Of a stretch of 64,000 bases of DNA, positions 32,421-45,029 are shown in pieces. The stretch is from Sabellastarte sp. h YS-2021 (Eukaryota > Annelida > Polychaeta > Sabellida > Sabellidae): the NCBI GenBank assembly GCA_964017235.1, contig OZ024929.1, positions 59,925,603 through 59,989,602 on the forward strand. The letters are read 5' to 3'. The notes beneath the pieces were generated by a model. The model made no database searches, had not been told where the DNA came from, and saw only the letters and a program-made list of their open reading frames with translations. The position numbers and the translations under genes are program-made. Positions within the stretch are counted from its first letter, which is position 1; each line of letters opens with the position of its first letter.

Positions 32421-33860
32421 ATTAACTATATATAATACCTGTTTTGGTGCTGTCCTGTTGTTAAAAATTCATCTTTGGTATCTTTGAAAAACTTGAAGTT
32501 TCACAAGATAAAGTAAAAGACATCGTTCCAGTTAAATTTTTATTAGGAGGAATGAATGGCAACAATAAGAAAAATTTTATTCACATAAATACAAAAATAT
32601 AAATATGTAACAAAATCTCGCAGGTCTGTTTTGTTTTTGAACAGTTTTATCAGATTCATAAAATGTCCTTTCTACATGGAAATTGGTATTGCTTTGTATA
32701 AGTTAGACAACATAGAGAAACATTTAAAGAAATGGAGTTTTTTAAAAAGAATATATTGTAAATGATACAGTGTCTTATTAAAATATTTTTGCACCTTTTT
32801 TCTTGTGTAAAAGTACATTTTTTCTGTGCATCTGTTTTGTATTATAATGGTATGTGATGGTCTGTGTTGGCTTTTTCAAGTACTAAAGCTCAATTGTTTC
32901 TCATATATGCACAAATGAACAAAATGCAAATTTCTTTAAAAGAAGTAATATCAATCTGTGTATTTTCGACTGGGAAATTTTTGTTGTCAACATTTTAGCA
33001 CATGGCACTACACTTTTCAGATAAATGTTGTCAACTGCGTATTGTCAATCAATTGTAAAATATGCTCAACAGGAAAAAAAACAAAAATCATGGAGCTTCT
33101 CAAAAAAGTTTCCAGATTAATCATTGAATAAAAAGTACATAACACATTTTTTGTTATTAATCATTCAAACAGGCAGAAAATGTGCACAACAGAAAGCCAA
33201 TCGAATACTCAGTGTGCTAGCAGAGTTAGTTCATTATGCTAGGAAATTGTACAATGGTGAGGTTTTTGCTGCCTTGTTTTTAACGTCTTTTTTCAGATTT
33301 TTCTGTTTGGTGTCTTTGGCACCAACTTCTGTGAATCAATTTACCAAAACAAGGTTCCCAGTTATTGTTGATCTCATTTTTGGTGAATCACATGAACTCT
33401 ACCTGATTCAATTTCCCAGGTTAAAATTCCTAAATTGTGCCCAATAAAAAACTTTGAAACCCATGCTCGAGTTAAGAACTTCAGATACAAAGCATATCCT
33501 TTGTTGGAAATTAAAGTGAAACAGAGACTGAGTTAGTCTTTTTTGCAGTAAAATTGAAATCCTTAAGCTTGAATGCAAAATAATTCACCTTTTATGCTAT
33601 AAAAATGGGGCATCCTTGGGCTTTGATTATAAAATTGTCTTAACTGCCATTAAACAACATGGAAACTGGTGCAGCGCGACTGTCTGGTTATATCTTACTG
33701 CCTCCTAAAGCTTCTAGTACAATATGCACAACTTTCCAAAAACTACCTCAGCAGCATTTGGGATTTGGCAATTGAATAAATACCATTTTATACAGGAATT
33801 TTACTGACAAATTCCCTAAGTATTGTTTTACAAATGATACAGTTTGACATTTGAGTTGAT
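32421..33860. other. Unassigned AT-rich stretch
   Basis: No domain recognised. A 107-codon plus frame at 33124-33447 has no motif I can name and no conserved start context; I do not call it a gene. Confidence 0.45.
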
Positions 33861-33935
33861 GTTGGAGTTTTACGTCCCATTCAACAGGCAGGGTCATATT
33901 GGGACGTTTCCTCAGTATTGTCACTTGTGTCGACC
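33861..33935 (-). mobile_element. SINE 3' part, split by the Gypsy element
   Basis: GTTTTACGTCCCATTCAACA followed by GGGTCATATTGGGACG is the reverse complement of the 3' part of a tRNA-derived SINE. The continuation (CCCACACAGAGGTGACTG) lies 15.5 kb away at 49422, just after the 3' LTR. The uninterrupted family member at 44165-44290 shows both parts contiguous. Confidence 0.82.
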
Positions 33936-34126
33936 TGTAGTGATATCCCAGTCTATAGTAACATTGAGTGACTCATGCTTCTGAAACAACTGTATGTGTA
34001 CTTCCTACTAATGAATATGCAAATTATCAGATCACTTGACACAGCTATATTGTGTTTCATTGTTTGTATTAAATTACAAAGATCCTTAAGTATCTGGATT
34101 TGGGTGATCTCATCACTAACAAAACA
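33936..34126 (+). repeat. 5' LTR of a Ty3/Gypsy element
   Basis: Starts TGTAGTGATATCCC, ends AACAAAACA, 191 bp, and aligns end to end with 49226-49416 with about a dozen differences. Preceded by CGACC, against GAACC after the 3' LTR: probably a 5-bp target duplication in which one copy has changed. It would normally supply promoter and polyadenylation signals. Confidence 0.9.
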
Positions 34127-34235
34127 GGGTGTCAAAAGTTTATTAATGAACAGTGATTTGTTTGTTAGAGTCTATAACACAGTGTGATAAAAAGTATCAT
34201 ATATCAGAAGGATAAACTTTTCTGGAGCTAACCAC

Positions 34236-36060
34236 ATGTGTATGTAACAGAAAATGGGTACTTTTTGTCTCAGCCTCCTTCAATGGAGTTTAGTGGTGCT
34301 GTGTAAGCAAACTGGAAAAAAATCCTTCAAAGGTTTGAACTGTACCTGGATGCGAATGGAAAAGCAGGAGAGAATAATAAAGTGAAGACATCACTATTAC
34401 TTGATAGGACTCATCCTGACGGTTGGCAATATGTACCAGTCACTGAAAATGATGGACAGGAACGCGATACCGCTGATGCCCACATCAACCCAGCAGCCTT
34501 GTCTCCAGACCACCAGTCAGACAACATAGGTGACGACATCCCAGTCGATGTATAATCCCCACAACCAGCAGATGAACAACATGGACCCCAAACAGGGAAC
34601 CAAATCCCAGACCCAGACAGACGACATCCAGGAAAAGGACCTTCCTGCCACTGCCTCCGGACACTCAGGATCAGAGAATGATGACCATGTAGACAATGTC
34701 GAGGTTTTAGCAGACATTAACAATGACAATCAATAGACAATAATCTTGTTATGGATAATCTGGCAGCTCATGGACAACACGGCCAGCTTAATCAACCAAC
34801 TCCAGAGAGACCGGTATGGCACAGACTCACCAGAGGTAATTGTACAATGCAACCCAATACAAAACCCCCATAGAGCCCACCCTTTTCCTCAAGATAGTCC
34901 TCACTTACAGGTAGCTCCAAAGATAGCATTTAGGATGCCACCTTTACAACAGCCCCAGAGACGGGGTTATCAAGCCTTCAATACAACAGATTTTCCAACA
35001 TTACCTACTAGGTTCCCCCTACCACACACACAAGTGTTAAGATGGAAAATTTGCCATTTAAGTTGCAATCCTTTAGTGGTAATCCGGATCAAGATCCGGG
35101 ATAGTTTATCAATAATTTTAAGCGCCCAGCAGAGGTGTTAGGATGGTTTTATGATAAATAGCCAGGGATCTTCCACATGTGCCTCCAAGGTGCAGCAAGT
35201 CTGGTTTCAAAATCACTAGGAAAAATATTGACTATATAATTTATGCATTCCTCTTGAGGTTTAAACCTTTATGTTTAGATTAGACTAAGGAGGCATCTTT
35301 TCAATCACTCAGACAAATACCACAAGAAAGTGCGCAACAATTTGCAATTTGTGTCTTGGAGAAAGGAACAAAGATAGGCAAATCACATAAAGATCTGATG
35401 AATCAATTGGTCAGAGGACTATCTAATGAGTGTAGAACCCACACCATTGCCCTAGGTCCAGATGAGAGTGCAAAGACTTTTGGCCACAATGACAGTATCA
35501 GTGTTCTACAAAAACAGAAGACAAACCCACCAATCCAGAACTCTAGAACAAGTGAACTCTAAAATAAAGTGTGCATATTGCAAGAGAGATGGACATCATA
35601 TCTCAGAATGCTGAACATGAGAGTCCAACAACCGACGGAGACAACAGCCCAACAACACCCAGTGGGCAGAGCAAAGACCACAGCAAGCGGGAAACAACAG
35701 ACAACCAAATAACCACAGGTCTGTACAATCAGATATTGTGTGTTATAATTGTAATGGCAGAGGTCATATTGCATGTGATTGTCATAGATTACTAAATCAA
35801 AGGCCAAATTATCAGAGTAATAACAATTACAGGCCAAACTTTCAAAAACAGGGCTATCAGAGACAACAATATATTTTTCAAAACTCACCACAAAATTAGC
35901 CACCCAGAAGAAACAACTACCAAGGTTATCAGCAAACCAATTTTCAACCAAGGGGCCCCCTGTATATACAGAATGGCAGATACAGGCAAAATTATACCAA
36001 CCCCAGACAAAATTTAAACTAAATAGGCCCACAGGACATCTTTCTACACATTCCTTTAGC
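34236..36060 (+). pseudogene. Gypsy gag remnant with two zinc knuckles
   Basis: An N-terminal piece at 34316-34554 reads QRFELYLDANGKAGENNK, and an acidic stretch at 34530-34736 follows in another frame. A capsid-like start (ENLPFKLQSFSGNPDQDPG) is at 35043-35100. Two CCHC knuckles, CX2CX4HX4C, are at 35570-35611 (CAYCKRDGHHISEC) and 35741-35782 (CYNCNGRGHIACDC). An Asn/Gln-rich tail runs to about 36060. At least four frame changes and stops. Gag packages element RNA in the family. The piece at 34236-34410 looks like a second gag N-terminus of a different family, so this stretch may be chimeric. Confidence 0.78.
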
Positions 36061-37599
36061 AAAAAAAAACACTTTTACAGTACTCTGGCCAATTTTCCAA
36101 ACATTTCAACCCCAGAAAACGACAAAATTCATTTGTAATGAGCCTCAGTCAAGTCATTATTGTCAGAATTTACAGTATAGACATAAATATTTTACAGAGA
36201 TTTGTGATTGTATTCAGAAAAGATCAGGTATTGTTTTTGTTCCTGCCAAGTCATGTTTTGTTTACAAAAGCCAAAACAAGATGCACTCAGAGAGACCAAA
36301 ATGCTCGACTGGATGTGACCAGTCTCACAAGTGTTATAAAGTACTGTGAGGAAAACAATAAAATAAAACCAAATATGTAAATTAATTTTCAATGGATTTC
36401 TCCCCACTGAGGAACAGATGCATACCTGAACACAAACATCCAGACACTGAATAAATATTTTGTAGGTATTCTGTGAGTTTACGGTAGTGTGGCTCAATCT
36501 CTAGCTGACGTTATTATAAATGTTAATAAAATGGGCACAAAGTGAGCCAGAAACCACTGAGCACACATATCCACCATGGTGGCATTTCCAAAAAAATTGG
36601 AGGTTTATTGGTATCCAGAATATTAACTGGATCTTTCCTAAAATGTAATCACTTCTTCCCATGGCTAGCCCCTTCCTACTGAAAATTTAACATCAAAATT
36701 TGTTCATTACTTTTGAAGAAATATCAAGTAGAAAACCAGTCATTAAAATACATTAAAAATGGGAACTGGTCCTTTGGCCAGGACCTACCCACAAAACTTT
36801 TTATAAAAAAAAAACAAAAAAACCAGACAGATAAATAGACAAACAAGCACACAAAAACATAAACTCCTATTGGAAGTAAACATATTGGTTAAAAGCCACT
36901 TCTTGGTGAAAATCCCTTAGGGCAATTTTTTTGTAATGTACTGTCAAGGAATTGAAACAAAAAAAACAACAGAAACAAATAAAAACAATAAATACACCAC
37001 CTCCCTCTTTATTATGTTTATGTCAATTTTAAGACATAAATTTAATGAGAAGAAATATTTTATCACAAGCTAGGTTTGTGACCTCACAATGACATTTGCA
37101 TTGTGACATCATTAAGATAGACATCATCAGAAAGTAAAATATTGATTTTTATGTATGGGATAAAGAGAATCAGGTTTCTCAATTTTCCCTTTTCTTTTTT
37201 TGCAAAACCTTTAAAAGAGATTGCTTCATAAAAAAATTGAGTGGTATTGAACCTCAACCACAGGATTATAAGTTCTACACATTACACTCAGTCAAAATGG
37301 GTTCTGACTGTACAAAAATTCATTAGGAAGAAATCCTGTCATGATATTGATTTTTTACTTATGTGAACAAGAAGCAGATTTCACTGTATATGCCCAATTA
37401 AAAATAAGAAAAACATCTTTCCTGACTTTAATTTTCAAACAAATAACACCAAATTTGGAAGAATCCGTCTGTACCCCATGAAATATCTGCCCACCAAATT
37501 TGAGCTCAATTGATGTTATAGTTTTTGAGTTTAGGGGCGAAATGGTGCACAGACAGACAGACAGAAACAAACTATCCTCGAGCGTTAATAAAGGTAACA
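36061..37599. other. Unassigned stretch between gag and pol remnants
   Basis: About 1.5 kb with no element coding. A run of A at 36061 and a (CAGA)n tract at 37547-37563 mark the edges. It probably includes an insertion, but I found no convincing terminal repeats or target duplication. Confidence 0.45.
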
Positions 37600-39125
37600 G
37601 CAAAGAGTTACAGGACACAGAATATCATTCCCATGTCACAATAGGTTTTTACCATTTAGTGATTTACGGGACACAGAGCCATTAGATCAATCTTTTGAGA
37701 CTCTAGATTACTGTAACGGTCATGACACAGAATTTCAACCTAACCGCCCCATTGCAGAGTCTAAAGGGAATTCTTCATTACGGGAAAATACCAATACACA
37801 AAAACATACTTCTAGACCAGGTCAGAATAAACATAGAGGACAATTTATCTCCAAGCGATATGCCCAAAAAGGCCTGCATACATTGGAGAGAAATCAGTTT
37901 AATCATAAAACACCAGTTCAAATACAAATGACAAATGACAGTTGCATACCCATTAAATTTTCTGACAATGACTACATTGCCTTAATAGATACTGGCTCAG
38001 ATATTTCCAAAATTCCTGAAAAAATTTTATTACAAAATGCAAACTTGAGCAGATTACATAGATTTAAAAGTGATATCTCAGAAGACACGACAGCAGCAGA
38101 GAATAATTCAGTATTTTTCAAATACTCTGTGTTTCCGAAGGTAACCATAGAAAACTATAGTCACTAATAAATTTTATGTAGCCCAAAATTCAGATAATGA
38201 CATCATATTGCGAATCCCAGGCACAGAAATTCCACCCAATTGTACAGTACAGGTATTGTGCTCCTCTAGGACTTCTCAGATGGATAAAGGACCTGTTTTT
38301 ATTTCATCTTGTTTGAGAAATAAATACCAGAATAAATTAATAGTACCAGACATTCATACAGAAATAGACAACCAGAATAAACCAGTTTTCAAAATCCCCA
38401 TTACAAATAAGACGGAAAGACATATTATATTACCAGTGAATTTACAGATAGGAATCATTATTTTCCTTGACTCTAAAGAGACACATTCCCATCATAAAAT
38501 AAAAAAGAGAGCATTCCAAAAGGGCCTTGTACTAACACCCCTTCCACAGACTTAATTAAGGCAGCCCGTGTGTTGAACCAAACAACCCATAAATCAGATA
38601 CATTCCCCCAGGCAACCTTCCCAATCCTTGAACATAGCGTTTCTTCAGCTTCAACTTTAACTCCTCTAGAAAGACATAAACTATTTGAACTTTTAAAAGA
38701 ATCTGATGATGTTTTATTATCCTGGTCAGAAGCTATCTTGCACAAATATAGTGGAACAGCACTTGGGGATTCCAAAAGACATCCCAGTTTGGCCTTGTTG
38801 TTCACTAAGATTAAACAACACAAGAATGGCAATACTAGAAGAATGTGTTAAAGACCTCTTACATCAACGTATAATACAACACAGTGATAGTCCTTATTCA
38901 AATCCTTTTGTCTTAGTTACACAAAAGAATGGGAATATCCATCCATGTTAAGATTGTAGAACTCTTATTGAAAAAATTCCTCCAGGAGCGTAAACCCATG
39001 TCCGGTTAATGACATACTGGCATCTATACTGCCTGGATCAAAGTATCTTTCGACCTTTGACCTTACTTCAGCCTTCTTCCAACTGCCTCTGGCAAAGGGA
39101 GACAGAAAATATACTGCCTTTGTTT
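37600..39125 (+). pseudogene. Gypsy pol remnant: protease and start of RT
   Basis: An open stretch leads into an aspartic protease: YIALIDTGSDISKIP, with the catalytic DTG at about 37,989-37,997. A linker frame at 38208-38555 (NCTVQVLCSS, LPVNLQIGII) follows. Then the RT N-terminus: ECVKDLLHQRIIQHSDSPYS and PFVLVTQKNGNI near 38,840-38,935. After a frame change comes STFDLTSAFFQLPLAKGDRK, which is motif A of Ty3/Gypsy RT. The sequence stops resembling RT at about 39,125, before the YxDD motif, where an AATAAT-rich tract begins. Protease processes Gag-Pol and RT makes cDNA in intact members; this copy cannot. Confidence 0.85.
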
Positions 39126-39419
39126 ACATTCAATAATAATAAAATCATAATAAATACGGACTATACAGATATACAGTGGATTACCTTTAAATATTGCTTT
39201 AACAAAAAGCAAGAAAATGAGTTACCCATACTCACCACTTTCAAAATAAATATTTGTAATAATAATAGTCCACCACCACCATCATTTTAATAATAATAAA
39301 TATTAAAATTATAGACAGGTTAAATTTAATATTACTAACAAAAATACTAAAAATTAACCTATCCCTGGTCACTCCCCAAGAAAAGCAACACCTCTTAGGT
39401 TGATTCTGGTACAATAGGT

Positions 39420-40135
39420 TGAACCTGCAAATCACAGGTTTAGAACCGGTTCTTTACAGGTTCAGAACCAGTTCAAATGGTGGTTCAATCCCAGAACACC
39501 AAAAGTACCTCAGGGAGTCCAGATGATGATTAGTCATGCCTCTGATGAGACTGAATCCTGAAAAGTTAGCCGTCGAAATACAATTAGCATAAAGTTAATT
39601 ATATAAGGCAGTAAACATTCTTATTACACCTGGTCTGTGCAGAAACAGGAAGTAGCTTGATCTGTATTTCACTATGAGTGCACCTTCAGCACTTTTGTGA
39701 TGCAATGTCGCGTGTCAATGTCACCAGTGAGCCCAATAGCAGTTTTGACACACCCATCCCAACCTCTAGATTCTCTGATGAGACCATGGATACTCTGAAA
39801 TCTGTTAGCACCAGACTTCAGGGACTGACAACTAGTCATTTATCTAATCTCGTAAAAATGCCACAAACACTATGTTGGTGAAACAAGCAGAGCAATTAGA
39901 AAATGAATGTATGAACACAAAGCTTCAGCACAAAAAGATGGTATTATCACCCCTGTATCTCGACACTTTAAAAAGTGATTGGCATAACCACACACACATG
40001 ATATTCTCAGTGTTAGTATGGTGCACACCAAAATTTGATTCATCCAGCCTGACTGCGCAGAAGGCTTGAACTATCTTGGATATTCAAATTGCACTCCCTA
40101 ACACCAATTGACATCAACCAGTTTGTTTGATTTTT
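39420..40135 (+). mobile_element. Penelope-like derivative: inverted 5' piece plus N-terminus fused to GIY-YIG
   Basis: 39420-39612 on the minus strand matches 53375-53575 (TATATAATTAACT, TGTATTTCGAC, CAGTCTCATCAGAGGC). On the plus strand a frame at 39678-39881 (SRVNVTSEPNSSFDTPIP) leads directly into HYVGETSRAIRK, MYEHKASAQKDG and ITPVSRHFKK (39,865-39,975), a GIY-YIG domain. The whole RT is absent, so this is an internally deleted copy. GIY-YIG nucleases nick target DNA in Penelope elements. Stops and frame changes are present. It lies where the Gypsy RT core should be. Confidence 0.75.
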
Positions 40136-42680
40136 ATGGGCATTATCTAGACTACCTAGCACTCAGTAGTCTACCCTGTTATTTTATTAGAAAGTCATAC
40201 GCCTATCACGCTGCAACAAATGGGGCTATAGAATGAACAATGTCCATGATTTTGGATGCTTTTAGAAAATTTGGACAAGATGCAAGAGATTGGCCTCAAT
40301 TATTAGTCGAATCTTGGATTCGAGTTATGTACTGGATTCTGATTGTTATTTAAAAACGCCATTTTATCCTCTAAAAGATAAAGATATATGCAATATCTAT
40401 ACACATATATTAAATATAAGAGGCACTTTATATACTCTGTCATTTTGTTTTTTGTTTAATATTTTCTTTAATGTGCAGTTTATGAAATGAATACACTGTC
40501 TAGCCTTTGTCTAGCTTCTTGCAAAGTACCAGGATGTAGAAAATCCTTTGTCTTTTTCTTTGTCTTCTGGTGCTCAGTGGAGTAATTTCCCCAATATAAA
40601 CGACTGGTTCTTCAACACATGACTTCCAGACATGTCTTCCAGACATACTAATAGGTTCAATAGACATTATTCAATAAACAGTCTTTTATGCTTGTGTTGG
40701 TGGTTATTCAAAACACTGGTAGAAACACCACTTACATATTTGGAAGTGGCAATTTTAATTATGTTGGTGCAAGTTTTTGCACAAATAAAAGTTCAGAAAA
40801 GTGGCCTTTGTCAAGAATACAAAGTCAGAAAATTAATTGAAAATGGTTTACATGTGAATGGTATCAATGTGTATGTGTGACACATGTACTCTTAATTGGT
40901 ATTTCATCAGTTTTACAAGTCACACATAGTACATAACGTGAACTTTTTCATACCTCTTGTGCGTTCAAAATTTGCATTGTAGGAAATGTCTTTTGTCCTT
41001 GACAGCCCTGTATCTGTCTCCTGGTAAAAATATTCCAAAGCGAAAAACCACAGTCTGTACTTAATGTTGTGTGCAATATTCAGGGTCATATTTGGACAGA
41101 CCTACTGTTGTGTGCAGTTCTGTAGCCACATCAGAGATGTGTATAAACCATGTAAGCCTCTTTAAATATAATGTAAAGTACCAATATTGAGGATCTCTGG
41201 TGCTTGCACTTGGAAGTCATGGGGTGTGTTATGTATACATGGGATGTGTTATGTATAAAGTTATACATATATACAGAATTAGTTTAAATTGTTTCTAGTT
41301 GTTATAGATCACACCTTGTCCTTTAAACTTGTAATTGATGAAATACCATAATTCATTCAATTGACACCCAGGAAAATTCACTTAATTACAGAGAGGCCCG
41401 AGATAACATTCTACCATCTGCAAAACACTAGAGAATAGTCGTAAAACATTAACATGAAGTTTCTGCTTTGGAATACTAACATAACAATGACTACAGTAGG
41501 CAACATATTTTCTATGATTAGATTTTGTTTAATATTAAGTTTTATATTAAGTTTCCATCAGATATGTCAACCATGGTAATGTTAAGTAGAACCTGTAGAA
41601 CCAAAATAGTGACACTAGTATTGGCCCTAGCTCTTAGTACAAATGTAACTTTTACAACAGACAAGACAATCAATCTTTGCTATGTTGCAACATGTAAATT
41701 TTTGCAGTGGCAAGTGAATATGAAGATATAAATTGTCTTCTGTTTTATTCAAAGTTAAGACATTTTCCAAGTTACAGTTTGAAGCATTAGACAGCCACAG
41801 AATCTGTCTTTCATCAGCCATGTTAAGACAACTTAAGTCCAATTTAAGTACTAATTTAAATGGTGTTGGTCTAAAATTCACTTGCACCATTGTATAGGTA
41901 ATCTTTGAATGTGGAAAGGAAAGTAGAACATATGCCCATGAATGCCAAAGAAAGCAAGTACCAGCCTTATGACAATACATGATGAAATAGGGAAAACTAA
42001 CACTTGACTTATGATGTAATCTTGGAACAAGGCCTTCACATTATTGGCTTACTGATCATACAATATTTATTGCTTTCAGCATCTGGTGTATTAATTACAG
42101 ACACTATAGACATTATAAATTTGGTATTAAAGTAAAGGGGCATTAATTAGAAAATATATGGTATATGTAATAATCAGTATTTATCTTCATTTATAGGTGA
42201 CTGTTTATAATGTTTAATGAAAAAGCCATGCATGGGGACTATATGTTTTTATGATGACATACAGTTTATTTCGGATAACAAAAAAGTATTCATCTGGTGG
42301 CTCTACACATGAAAGCATGTGGATAGTAATAGTTTCATCGATGGCAGGCACCACATGACTAATTTAATAAAGTTATTTGGGTTCTGCAAATCTATTTAGA
42401 ATTTCTCCCTCAGAAAAGGTTATTGCCTTCTCTGTTATGATTTTCATTTGCAAATCTATCATAAAACCACATTTTAACAGTCTTGTTAAATGACATTATT
42501 CTATTCAAAAACACTATTAAACATCTTGAAAGTTATTGGGTACTAATGAGCTCTCCTTGTTACCCTTGTGGTATATGTATATTGTTATCTAAACACAATT
42601 AATTGATATCTATTATTCTGGGTTTAACTCAACTTTAATCTAAAGATTCGACTTTGTGGTTGTCTGAAAGACAGTCACTG
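40136..42680. other. Unassigned 2.5-kb stretch inside the Gypsy body
   Basis: No domain found in any frame. It could be insertion or element-specific non-coding DNA; I could not find boundaries. Confidence 0.4.
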
Positions 42681-43626
42681 TTCCCTTGTTAAATGTTATT
42701 CCTTCTAGCATTAATTCAAGCCCCCAGGCTTATACTCAATTCAGTCCATTTTTCCTTCAGCATTTCCAAGAATATCCTTCTATTTTTGCTTTCTCAGACT
42801 CAACAGAAGGGGACCTATTAAATGACAATCACTATTATTCAAACGTTGTGAAACGTGTTATTGAAGATAAGCAATTAAGCATTGAAATTTTCCAATGAAT
42901 TCACATTGAATATTGTAAGACACAAGAAGACTAAAAAAATAAAGGTCGAAAAGTCATACCACTCACAATCAGACAGTCTATTTAAAAATATTCAAGCCAG
43001 ATAAAGATCGATCCCAGAAATTACAGCATAGATTCAAAGGTCCACTGTACATACACAGCTTCAAGGCTAATAGCGGTGTTTATCTTTCCAAAGAAATAGG
43101 TCAACCACCCTTAGCTACAGTTTTTCACAGAGACTTTGTTAAACCATTTATAGCTCGTTTAGTTCAACCCCAAGACACCCCTATTCTCAAACCTACTAAT
43201 GACACCCAAACCCGAAACCCACCTCTAGTGAAACCTACTGGTTTCCAATTAAAACCCCTACAGGTGAAACAATTGAAATTTCAGGTGGCCACTTAATTGA
43301 AATGCAGTCAGACAAACGCATATGTGATGTCAAAGTTGCTGTTTCTGAGAAAACAGTATGTCGTCCAGACCCTACTCAAACAGGTACTCCAAATCAAGGG
43401 TCACAAACCAACACAGGCAATACCGTACAGATAAAAGAATGGTGCAGATTCCAACACAGATCTGCCCACCCATTTAGGTAAGAAATAGTTTGGCAAAGAC
43501 CTATATTTCCAAAATAAGACTGATCCGCAAAGTGAAAGAATTAAATGGGTGAGAGTGTCAGACCTTCCCAAAGATCATATCCACGTAATTAATTTGGAGT
43601 CTACACAAGATCAGGCTGCACCATAA
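42681..43626 (+). pseudogene. Gypsy integrase C-terminal region remnant
   Basis: FSPFFLQHFQEYPSIFAFSD at 42,739-42,800 matches the end of the integrase core (a SPFFL..GR.P-type motif with GR lost). After a frame change KLQHRFKGPLYIHSF, GVYLSKEIGQPPL and TVFHRDFVKPFI (42,990-43,155) give the C-terminal beta-barrel. A Pro/Thr-rich tail follows (RICDVKVAVSEKT; QSERIKWVRVSDLPKDHIHV), ending near 43,626. The catalytic DDE core is not present. Integrase inserts cDNA in intact members. At least three frame changes. Confidence 0.78.
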
Positions 43627-44017
43627 AGCAACGCCCCTTATGAAATGGGAAAGTAAACATGGTTCACCTGTTTGCCATACCCTTTGTTCTATCACAAACC
43701 TAAGCTTAATATGTGAATTTTTTCCCGGCATGCTTCATTTTAAAATTATTATCAGCATATAGATATAAATTTCCCCATTCCAGTACTAGTCCAGTAGAAA
43801 TTTGAAAAAGCGTAAAATTTAGAATGAACAAGATTTTTTTGCTGAAATCAATTCTTTTGGGGGAGTAGATCAATAATCTGATGGGTGCCGCTCTGGCAAT
43901 GTTGAGCAATTTTTTTTATTTAGCGAAATTCAAGATGGCCACCATATCGGTTCTCTTCTATCAAAAATGGCCATTAAATCGTTATTTCTTTATCAATTTT
44001 CATGTGTAATATGTCAT

Positions 44018-44870
44018 ATTTTTCAGACTTTTATACTCTATCACATGGTCAAAAGAGATGTTAGTTTTTCCAAAAAATTTAAATCACCACAGTAATAGGC
44101 CTTCCCAAAATTATGATTATACAGTCATTTTACAAAGTGACATTAAATTGCAGATGCAGTCAAAAGTTGGTCCTTGATGTCCCATTCAACAGCCAGGGAC
44201 ATATTGGGACAGATTCTTAGCATTGCCAATTGTGGGAGTTGAACCCACACAGAGGTAACTGCCTGTGATTAGATCTCATATTTGCTGATCACTAGGTGTA
44301 GATGCAGTCTGTTATTGACTAAGCTTACTTCGACACAGAATTGCGAATGCATAGATTTAAGACAGACATGTCTATTAGCATAAATTAGTAGACTTAAATC
44401 ATAATATTTGTATTACAAATAAAATTAGACTTCATTCTAATCATCTCGCATCAAAAAGTGAAAACCATCAACATACTGAACATATATTTGAAAAAAGCTT
44501 CATAGACATCAAAATAAAAATTCTATTCTTCATCTGAGTCATCAGTAAAAACAGTGTTACAGTGTTTTCATTGACTTCTGCCTCATAGTGGCAGTAAGAT
44601 GTGCATAATAGTCCAGCTTTATGGTAACTACAGCAATTACTATTATATGGAATTTGCAATGAAGAGGAGCAAGCTACAACTTGTAGAAGACTAGCTGGTG
44701 CAACCGCTGCACGCCTATAAATAGGCTACAACTCTCCTTTATTCTTAATTTCCCAGATAAACTTTGTTATTTCTATATTTGACACAGTATCACAGCTGCC
44801 AAGTCATAATGCTGTTTCACTGATGTTAATGAGTTTTCCATCATACTTCTTCATAGAAACTTGGTTTGTG
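44018..44870. mobile_element. 853-bp insertion in the foldback arm, direct repeat ATGTCAT
   Basis: ATGTCAT at 44011-44017 and 44871-44877 flanks a block absent from the opposite arm, so the boundary is defined by the intact right arm (46752-46755). A 7-8-bp duplication would suit several DNA-transposon groups. It includes a SINE fragment at 44165-44290. The remaining content is not recognised. Confidence 0.7.
44165..44290 (-). mobile_element. SINE fragment (minus strand), uninterrupted
   Basis: ATGTCCCATTCAACAGCCAG, GGACATATTGGGACAG and GTTGAACCCACACAGAGG are the reverse complement of a SINE body and B box (GGGTTCAAC). It serves as the unbroken reference for the SINE split by the Gypsy element at 33.9/49.4 kb. 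Confidence 0.75.
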
Positions 44871-45029
44871 ATGTCATGCTTCCAGACATAGTAGACTAAA
44901 AGGACAAATATATCGGGATCATCTGCTTTCACCTGAACATACTGAAGTTTTCCTTGAGCAACAGGATATAATTAATGATTTTAATTTCATAATCTACTAG
45001 ATACCTCCAACCTTGCTCAAAATGTAAAC

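Noticed and set aside
33124..33447. 107-codon plus-strand frame as a host gene
   Set aside because: No motif, no splice or start evidence, and AT-rich low-complexity composition typical of chance frames here.
43640..43700. Possible env signal peptide (MVHLFAIPFVLSQ-like)
   Set aside because: Only about a dozen hydrophobic residues before a stop, with no downstream glycoprotein features.
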